A stretch of 64,000 bases of DNA from positions 391,001 through 455,000 of the forward strand of contig CM054158.1 of the NCBI GenBank assembly GCA_028751875.1. The letters run 5' to 3'. Made by a program: the position numbers and the translations under genes. Below are positions 52,508 through 62,721 of this stretch, one piece after another; position 1 is the stretch's first letter, and each line of letters starts with the position of its first letter. Source of the DNA: Rapana venosa. Taxonomy: Eukaryota > Mollusca > Gastropoda > Neogastropoda > Muricidae. Below the pieces are notes generated by a model that saw nothing but the letters and a program-made list of their open reading frames with translations, was not told the DNA's origin and did no database searches.

Positions 52508-54896
52508 AACAGACAGGGACAAAAAAAACCAAGAGAAAGAGACAGAGAGACAGACAGACAGGGACAACAGAGAGAAACAGAAAAAAAGCCAAGCAAATAG
52601 ACATCAACAAAGAAAAAGACAGAGAGGGAAAGAAACAGGACCAATATACAGACCAACTGAAAACTACTTCTTTTATCTCCACACACAAGACAGACATACA
52701 GACAGCAGTCAGACAGACAGCAGACAGACTAAACAAACAGACAGACAGATATAGACAAACTGACAACGACTGCTCCACCTACTCACCCATAACACGGACA
52801 CTGCTGGACCCACTCCGGCGCGTGTTGGCAACGTTGGTGGCAACACAGACATAGATGCCAGCATCTGCAGCCCCTGCCGACTCAATGATCAAGGAGTCGC
52901 CAGCGTCAGACATGTCTCTGTCGATTCGTTTGCCATCCATTGTCCAGTAGACCTGCGAAGAGACCAGTGTAGCTCTTATTATTCGCATATAACATCATTA
53001 TAATGTCAGTTGAGGAGTATTTGGTACAAAACAGCTATATGATGAAAGCTTCCGATTAAGAATATTTGGACATAGTTAAAAAAAATTATCGCTGTTAAAA
53101 CAAAAAATATCCCAAACAAACAACAAAGCAGCCCCCCCCTCCCCTGCGCATACACACACACAAATCAACCCCACTGGCCCTACTTGCAGTAAGCCATTAA
53201 AAATAAAAAAATATCCCACAGTATCATATTTGTTGTATGGTAAAGGTAAAGGTGTTCCATAACTGATGTGGTAATAGGGGAAGGAGGCATCAGAGACCTC
53301 AACTTTTCAAGGGGCTAGCATATTAAGGGTGGTGCCCATCTCCTCTTCCTCGCTGCTTTACCTTCCCTGACCCTAAAGAGGCAGGTACCCATTTACAGCT
53401 GGGTGAACTGGGGGACTATACTTAAGCCAAGGCATGCAAATGGTCACCCATCCAATTGGTAACCACGCTCGACGCTGCTTAACCTTTGCTGGGGGAGAGC
53501 GAGTGCTCTGATCACTGAGCTATCCTGTCCCCCATAATTGTTGTAGTGGTTGTTACGGATCTCATTCAAGAACACATTAAAGGATTGGAGGCAAAATAAT
53601 TGTCAGTATAAATAGCACCCTTACCTTCTGGAAATTCTGTACTACAAATTCCATCTTTTCTTTCCCTATCTTTGTTTCTGCCTTATTTCTCTATTTCCTG
53701 TCATCTCCTTCTTGTCTATTTTCTACCTCCTTGGTCCATTCTCCTGCCTTTTTCCCAGAAAGGCTTCAAAGATAACAATTCTCTCCTATGCCTAAGTCAG
53801 ATGCACTGGGCATGACTTGTCAGGCTTCTAACGGCAGCACAATGCATTTTTTGCTCATATGATAGACAACAGTAGAAGAAGAAAAAGAAGAAGAAGGAAG
53901 AGGAGGATGAAGAGGAAAAAAAACACAAAAAGAAGGAAAAGAAAGAAAAGAAAAAGCAACATAGTTTACAGGTACCTCAGGCTTGGGATGACCTTCAGGA
54001 GCTTGACACGACAGTGTCACATACTCTCCTTCATTCACAGTGATGTCACTGGGCTCTTGTTGGAACATTTTCTTCAGGTCTGACAACATACACACACACA
54101 TATATGTCACACATATGTGCATAAGCACCCACATGAATGTATTCTGCAAGCACAGAGTATGTTCATTCACACACACACACATCTATATCCTTGTACATCA
54201 TGTGCTCATATGTGTATGTGTGCACATGCTTGTACACACACACACACACACACATTCCTTGGATACAGCTCCACAGTTCACCAATGGTAAGATTTTGCAT
54301 ATATGACCATTTTTGACAACCATGAAGGCAGCCGCATTTTGACTTTGGGAATGTATGCTGGGTATGTTTGTGTTTCCGTAACCCATGGAACGCTGACATG
54401 AACTACAGGATCTTTAACATGCATATTTGATCTTCTGCATGTGTATATACACAAATGGAAGTAAGGCACAGGCAGGCTGGACCTAGGAGATTGTAAAAAT
54501 TCCCATCCATATTTCACCAGACACTGCCAAGATTTGAACACATGACATCATGAACCCATAGGATCAGTGTCAAATGGTCTTAACCACTCGGCTATAACAT
54601 CTGTGGGCAAGGTACTCGAAAACAACCTTACATGTACATTTTTCATCCAGTGTGTATTTAAAAAATAAAGAAGAAAAAAAGGGTGGTGCTGATCTTGTGG
54701 CGAAGTGCTCTCCCCCAGAAGAGCAGCCCGAATTTCACACAGAGAAATCTGCTGTGACTTAAAGTGGTATACAAATACAAATACTGTGATTCCAATGAGT
54801 GATGAGTGAATCAGGGTATATATTTTGGATGACCACCAGAGTGTTAAGCTGGGAAATGCCCAACAACAACAACAACAGAAGCAACAACAACAGCTA

Positions 54897-54927
<31 letters not shown>

Positions 54928-56649
54928 AGCAGCAACAACAATAGCTACAGCATCAACAGCAGCAATATCAACAACAATAACAACAGCAATAGCAACAACA
55001 ATAACAACAACAACAACAGCAGCAAAAACAATATCTACAGCATCAACAACAGCAATAACAACAACAATAACAACGACAGCAATAGTAACAACAAAAACAA
55101 CCACAACAACAATAGCAATAACAAGAACAGTTACAGCAACAACAACAACAGCATAAACAACAACAACAGCAGCAACAACAAAAACACCAATAGCGACGAC
55201 AACAACAGCAATAACAACAACAACAACAGCAACGACAACAACGACAACGACAACAACAGCTTGCTGGATACTCACAGGCCACTTGCACATAGCCTTTGTC
55301 GCTGACCACATACTGGGGGTCAACGATTGCGGGGTCAGTGTAGCGGGCGTAGCACTGGCAGTAAAAGTCGTTGCCGCCATACCGGTTGTTGTAATTCTCC
55401 ACTTCCTCCCTGGAGATCTCCACACTGGCCGTCATGACCTCATCGAAGCCCTCCACTTCCAGGTCCTAGGCATACATTTATTTATTTTAATTTATTCATT
55501 TATTTATTTATTTATATCATTTTAAGTCACGACAGATTTCTCTGCGTGAAATTCGGGCTGCTCTCCCCGGGAGAGCGCGTCGCCACAGAGCAGCGCCACC
55601 CAATTTTTTTTCTGTCTACAACTGCATTTGTTTTCCTATCAGAGTGGCTTTTTTCTACAGAATTTTGCCAGGGACAACTCTCTTGTTGCCGTAGGTTCTT
55701 TTACGTGCGCTAAATAATTTTTGTGTAACACACGGGACCTCTGTTTATCGTCTCATCCGAAAGACTAGCGCCCAGACCCACCACTCAAGGTCTAGTGGAT
55801 GGGGAAAAATTTTCGGGTCCAAACGGGATTTGAACCACCGCCCACTTCCAACTCGGACTCTTCGCCTTCTAGACAGGTGCGTTACCTCTAGACCACCGAT
55901 CCACAATGAGGTTGTGTGCATTATGGGTGTTTTATGTGTAAGTTCTGGGGGTGTTTTTTTGGTGTGGTCTATTTGTTATGGCTTGGGGATCCATGGTTGT
56001 TTTGTTATGTGTAAGAGCTTTTTTTACTGTTTACTTGCTATGGCTTGTATATCCATAGTCCTTTGGATGAGACTATTAACTGAGGCCTGTGTTCCAACGC
56101 ATGCAGAACATCTTGGGCACACATTTAATCCTGTTACGCTTTTCGGAAGAGTAGGCCATTGTGTGCCGGTGGAAACAGATGACAAGATTGACAAAACCGC
56201 ATACACACGGCGACTGGATGTAAAAAAAGCACATGAGTGTTTATTCCATTATCCTCGATATCAAAGAATAAATAAATAAAGAAATAAATAAATAAATAGT
56301 TGTTATGTGTGAGAGGGTTTTTTCTGTTTATTTGTTACAATTTGTAGATCCATGGTTGTTTGTTTTTGGTAACGTATTTTCGCTCATATAACTGAAAACA
56401 TTAGCTACTGTCTGAGTGTTCAACAACATCGATGACGACAATGCTGAAGAAGAAGAAGAAAAAGAAGAAAATGAAGATGAAGATGAAGAATTACAAAGAA
56501 TTGTGAAGAAGAATTGCGAAGAAGAATTGTGAAGAAGTATTGCGAAGAAGAAGAACTGTGAAGAAGAAGAAGAATTGCAAAGAAAAAGAATTTAAGAATT
56601 GCAAAGAAGAATAGCGAAAAAGAAGAAGAAGAAGAAGAAGAAGAAGAAA

Positions 56650-56687
<38 letters not shown>

Positions 56688-59600
56688 AGGAGAACAAGAA
56701 GAAAAAACAGAAGAAGAAATCACTCATCTCATTCAAGCAGCACCAAGAACTGCACCTACCTGATACTGCACCCGGGACTGCGGAATGCTCTCCCCATTGC
56801 AGTTGAAGTTGATCTGCTCAGAACCAATGGCCTGGCAGGTGATGATGACTGGGCGAGAGCGGATGATGTAGTAGTTTTCCTCTGGCAATGCGATAAAACG
56901 GGGCACACCCTCCCAGCTCTCTTCACTCTCTCCTTCCCCAGTGGGTTCTGTTGTTCCTTCTGCTTCTCCCTCTGGTTCACCCACCGAGTCTTCTGTGGTC
57001 ACCTCTTGATCTGTTGGAAAACACAGGACAGGATCAGTGTTATTTGTGTCTTTGTGTGAGTGTGTGTGTATGTGTGTGTGTATGTGTGTAGTGAATGAGT
57101 GTTGTGTGTGATGACAAGATTATTGTGATATAATAATTGTGAAATCAGGTGATGTTGTCATAGCTTTTATAATTTCACTCATGTCATGCACTTTAACGAT
57201 ATTGTTTAAACACTTCAGTGCCATATCTTATTTCGGTTTTGAAATCCTATGTGCCAAGAGGTTTCTGGTCATGGATGGTAATAGTTATAAAAAAAAGTAT
57301 AGCACCTAATCTACTGCATGAAAGTATACATATGTGAGATCAGAGGAATGATGTGAACATATAAATGTGTTTTTGGCAAATTAAACATATAAATACAAAC
57401 TTGGCACTGAAGAGGTTAATGAAAAGCACAAAAAAGTACTTTATTGTCTTCTTCTCTTTTTTTTTTTTTAATCCAGTGTGCATAGGATTTGAATTCTTTA
57501 CTGTTTTCAGCATGAACAGTCATTTATGTTCACATCAGGGTTGAAGACACACTACAAAAAAAACTAGCACCAAACTACCTGTTGTCTGCACACCCTTCTG
57601 TGAATTTCCCTATTGCATCAGAAGAGAGAGCAACTGTTTGTGACAGTGCCCTTTATTCACATCTCTGTGTCTGTTTGTGCAGCTTTGTTTCCCAGTGAAC
57701 CACAGCAAGAAATACTATCAGTGACTGTCTCCTGTCTTGCATTACTACCCTCTTCAACCCTGAAATACCTCGGCAAATAGTCATCCCATAGTTGCAAAAG
57801 AGTTAAAATACTGACCAATAACAATCCATTTATTCTTATCCCTACAATATCTGCCAATCACACTCAAACATAACTCATACTCCTATACATGATAAGCCAA
57901 TTGCAGTCATAAGCTTACTCCCATTCTAAAAATAGCCACCAGTCAAAATCAAGCTTTCAAACTATGTGCATGTATCAAAATAATATTATATACTGACCAA
58001 CCACAACCAAGGGGACAGTGTTGCTGTTGCTGGAACCCAGAATGTTTTCTGCCACACAGGTGTAATTGCCACTGTCATCCTGTGTCACCTGTCCAAATAT
58101 CAGGCTGCCTTCAGGGGTCACCCGCACATTGTTGTTCTCTCTCAGCAGGAAGCCGTTCTTCAACCAGCGCACCTGCAACAACAATCCTTGTTGAAGCTGT
58201 GAAGGAAAGTTCTTTGATCTTCATCTTTTCATACTGAGCATAAGCAGGAAGGTAGTGGGACGATTAAGACATTCACCTGCATAACTAGTAAACTGTCAGG
58301 TTATGATTCCCAGCCTTGGCCTTTCTTCCCAATTTGATGAGAAAATCAAACTGAATGTCAAAGTCCTTTGGAGGAGGCTATAAACCAAGGCCCTGTGTGT
58401 GCGCATGTGCATAAAACATCTTGGCACATGTTAAAAACTGTGACGTGCTGAAGCTTAAGTTTCGGCAGAATTACGATTTTTAAAAAATAAACTAAGTGAT
58501 CTTAAACTCAAGGGAAAGTACTCTGGCCTGTAGGGCAATCATTTTTCTAAACACAGTTGCTTTCCTTGACCATAAGCTTGCCTAGTTTGTGTTTGTTTTC
58601 TAATTTTGTTTGACATGTCAACAAGTGATATCTTTGGGATTTCAGGCTCTCCATTGTTATGTTTCTTTTCTAAAAAAAAATCTGTTGTACAAAAAGTGAC
58701 ATCAGATGGATTCAGCCAGCTTCAGGGAACTTTACTTTGGTGAAAAATCATCTTATTGCTTCAAGGGGACTAGTTGATAAACAGTTCAAGGCATGTAAGA
58801 TAGGCAGCCCTAATTTTCAAAACTGTTTATTTTTCAGCATTCAGTGACATATTTTGAAAATTTGTAAAAAATAAATAGTCCTCTATTGAAAAACTGTGAA
58901 ACAATCTCAAAAGTAGACACTATACACTTTTCAATAATGTATAATGTGTATGTCATTATTATGTTGGGTAAGTCTGCTGAATTTTTCAAATATAGCCAAA
59001 ATCATGCGTCACCACAAAATGGCAGGATCCATTTCACTGCAACTCCATTGAGTTAACAGTGTTTAGGGCATGAACACTTCTGTGCCGGGACTTACTTCAG
59101 CCTGCTGTCTTTTTGTTGTTGTTGTTCCTTGGCAAGAGCTCCGAAGTTCACCAATGGTAAGATTTTGTGTAGGTGATTGATTTTGCTCCCCATGAAGGTA
59201 GCCACATTCTGACTTTGGGGTATGTTCATATCTCCATAACCCACTGAACACTAACATGAATTATGGGGTCTTTAACATAGAAGAATAGAAGACGAGTTTC
59301 ATTTACTGGATGGGTGCATTTTATATACTGAACAAAGAAAAAATCTTATTGATAACTCTAAATGTTGGTGTCAAAGAATATATGAATGATGTAGACAAAT
59401 TAAGCAAAATAATTGTAACTAATAATCATCAAGCTGAAATAATTACTTATGTTCATACCTGTTTAGAAAAAAGAGCTCAATTAAAATAAAATATAATGCA
59501 ACATAGTTGGGTTTTTCATACACATCACGTCAGTCAGGCTGACCAGTGAGTAATATGTTGCATTATTGAATTATGAGGAGTTTATATTGTTGTGTCAAAT

Positions 59601-59999
59601 AAGTCCATGTGACTTTTATGAAAATAAATAATTTCTGATTCTGATTCTGATTCATACATACTTGACCTTCTGCACAGAGAGAATTAAGGCACTGGCAGGT
59701 CTTTACTTATTGACCTGAGAGATAGTAAACAAAAATCCCCACAGTTAATTCACCAACACCACCAAGATTCGAACTCATAACTTCACGGACCCATGGGATT
59801 AAATTTGAATGGTCAATCAGCTAAGCATCTGTCTGGCTTGCTTTCTTGCTAGCCTGAACTTGCCTTGAAAAAAAACTTGGGGCCAGAAAACACTTTTTAT
59901 TTTCTTTCTTTTCTTCTTCTTTTTCTTAAAGGTGTCTGTCATCACCAAAAGAATGCAAATGAAAGTTGGGAATATTTTATGTTTGTGTGTGTTTGAGAG

Positions 60000-60034
<35 letters not shown>

Positions 60035-62690
60035 ACATTTTAAGTGTGTGTGAGTGTGATCCTCCTTATCTCTACCATAATTATGTTCTTTTTTCTTCTA
60101 ATTTTGTCAGTTATCAAGCTACATTCAGCATAAACACATTTTCATTTTTACATTTTCATTTCACTTTAAGTCATGGAAGATTTCTCTCCAGGGAAAAAGC
60201 CTGTTGCCACAAGAGCAATACCACCCATGAATTTTTTCCTGTTCCTGTCTTCAACTGTCCCTAACAGAGCGGCTTTTTTCTACATCATTTTGCCAGGGAC
60301 AACTCTCTTGTTGCTGTGGGTTCTTTTACATGCGCTGATTAATTTTTGTATAACACACAGGACCTCAGTTTATCATCTAATCTGAAAGAGTAGCACCCAG
60401 ACCACCACTCATGGTCTAATGGATGGGGGAAAAGTTTCGGGCCCAAATGGGAATCAAAGCACCGCACACTTCTGACCTGGACTTTTCACTTTTCTAGGCA
60501 AGCGTGTTACCTCTAGACCATCGATCCATCAATCTTCACAGACCCCATCAGTGGAAGGTCTCCTTAGCTGTTTAGAAAGAAAGGGAGATAAGAGGCACAC
60601 AGACTCACGGTAGGTTTGGGCTCGCCCATAGGAGGACGACAGATCAGTTCCGTGCTCACACCCAGCTCTGCAAACTGCTGGACCGGCTCCTCCACAAACT
60701 GCTGGTCCATATCTGCACATGTATACCAACCAATTCATCAGTCAATGATCTAGTAATGCAGTCAATCCCTGAATAAAGGAACGAACACACATTTATCAAT
60801 CAATCAATCAGATGAATGAATGAATCAGTCAATCAAGGAATCGATCACATATGTTCTAGTTAAACAACCAGTCACTAAATGGATTAAATGAATGAATGAA
60901 TGAATGAATGAATGAATCAATCAATCAATAAATCAACCTGCAATCAGTCTATCACAAGTTAGTTCTCACAGTAAGACTATCACAGTTCAGTCCACTTCCT
61001 GCAGTCAGACTGCCACAGTTCCTGCAGTCAGACTATTACAGTTCCTGCAGTCAGACTGCCACAGTTCCTGCAGTCAGACTGCCACAGTTCCTGCAGTCAG
61101 ACTGCCACAGTTCCTGCAGTCAGACTATTACAGTTCCTGCAGTCAGACTATCACAGTTCCTGCAGTCAGACTATCACAGTTCCTGCAGTCAGACTATCAC
61201 AGTTCCTGCAGTCAGACTATTACAGTTCCTGCAGTCAGACTATTACAGTTCCTGCAGTCAGACTATCACAGTTCCTGCAGTCAGACTATCACAGTTCCTG
61301 CAGTCAGACTATCACAGTTCCTGCAGTCAGTCAAACTATCACAGTTCCTGCAGTCATACTATTACAGTTCCTGCAGTCATACTATCACAGTTCCTGCAGT
61401 CAGACTATCCCAGTTCCTGCAGTCAGACTGCCTCAGTTCCTGCAGTCAGACTATTACAGTTCCTGCAGTCAGACTATCACAGTTCCTGCAGTCAGACTGC
61501 CACAGTTCCTGCAGTCAGACTATTACAGTTCCTGCAGTCAGTCAAACTATCACAGTTCCTGCAGTCAGACTATTACAGTTCCTGCAGTCAGACTATCACA
61601 GTTCCTGCAGTCAGACTATCACAGTTCCTGCAGTCAGTCAAACTATCACAGTTCCTGCAGTCAGACTGCCACAGTTCCTGCAGTCAGACTATTACAGTTC
61701 CTGCAGTCAAACTATTACAGTTCCTGCAGTCAGACTATCACAGTTCCTGCAGCCAGACTATCACAGTTCCTGCAGTCAGACTATCACAGTTCCTGCAGTC
61801 AGACTAGTTCCTGCAGTCAAACTATCACAGTTCCTGCAGTCAGACTATCACAATTCCTGAAGTGAGACTATTACAGTTCCTGCAGTTAGACTATAAAAGT
61901 TCCTGACTATCATACTTCCTGTTGTCAGCCAGTCAGTCTATCATACTTCCTGCAGTCAGTCAACCTATCACAGTTCCTGCAGTCATTCAGTCTATCATAC
62001 TTCCTGCAGTTAGTCAGTCTATCACAGTTCCTGCAGTCATTCAGTCTATCATACTTCCTGCAGTCAGTCAACCTATCACAGTTCCTGCAGTCAGTCAGTC
62101 TATCGTACTTCCTGCAGTTAGTCAGTCTATCACAGTTCCTGCAGACATAGAATAACCGTTCCTGCAGTCAGACAATCACAGTTCCAGAAGTCTGTCTGAC
62201 TCTCACATTTCCTGCAGTCAGAGAATCACAGTTCCTGCGGTCAGTCAGTCTTTCTCGGTTCCTGCAGACATAGAATAACAGTTCCTGCAGTCAGACTATA
62301 GAAGTTCCTGACTGTTGTCAGTCAATCAGCCTATCCTACTTCCTGCAGACAGTCAGACAACCACAGTTCCTGCAAGTCAGTCAGTCAATCAGTCAGTCTA
62401 CTACAGTTCACTGCAGCGGCATCCACTCACAGGCCAGCTTGACAATGGTATCGGTGGCAGCCACAAACTGCCATTTGTCCTCTTCCAGCCCCTCGTCCAG
62501 GTAATAGGCTCTGCAGTGGCAGGTGAAGTCCCCTGAACCCTGGAAGGCTTCCAGGTCACTGTACCTGATCACCACTGACTTCTCCAGGAACTTGTAGCCA
62601 GTGTCAGGGTCCACGGCCTGAAGAGTGTGTCGTAGATGATGGTAGAAATAACGATGATGAGTGAGAAATAGAAGCATGTTTTAGTGAGGT

Positions 62691-62721
<31 letters not shown>

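Noticed and set aside
54844..55425. 193-codon Val-rich and 137-codon Cys-rich minus ORFs
   Set aside because: Only the first part is the real exon 55276-55465; the rest is read-through of the CAA/CAG tract past a consensus donor.
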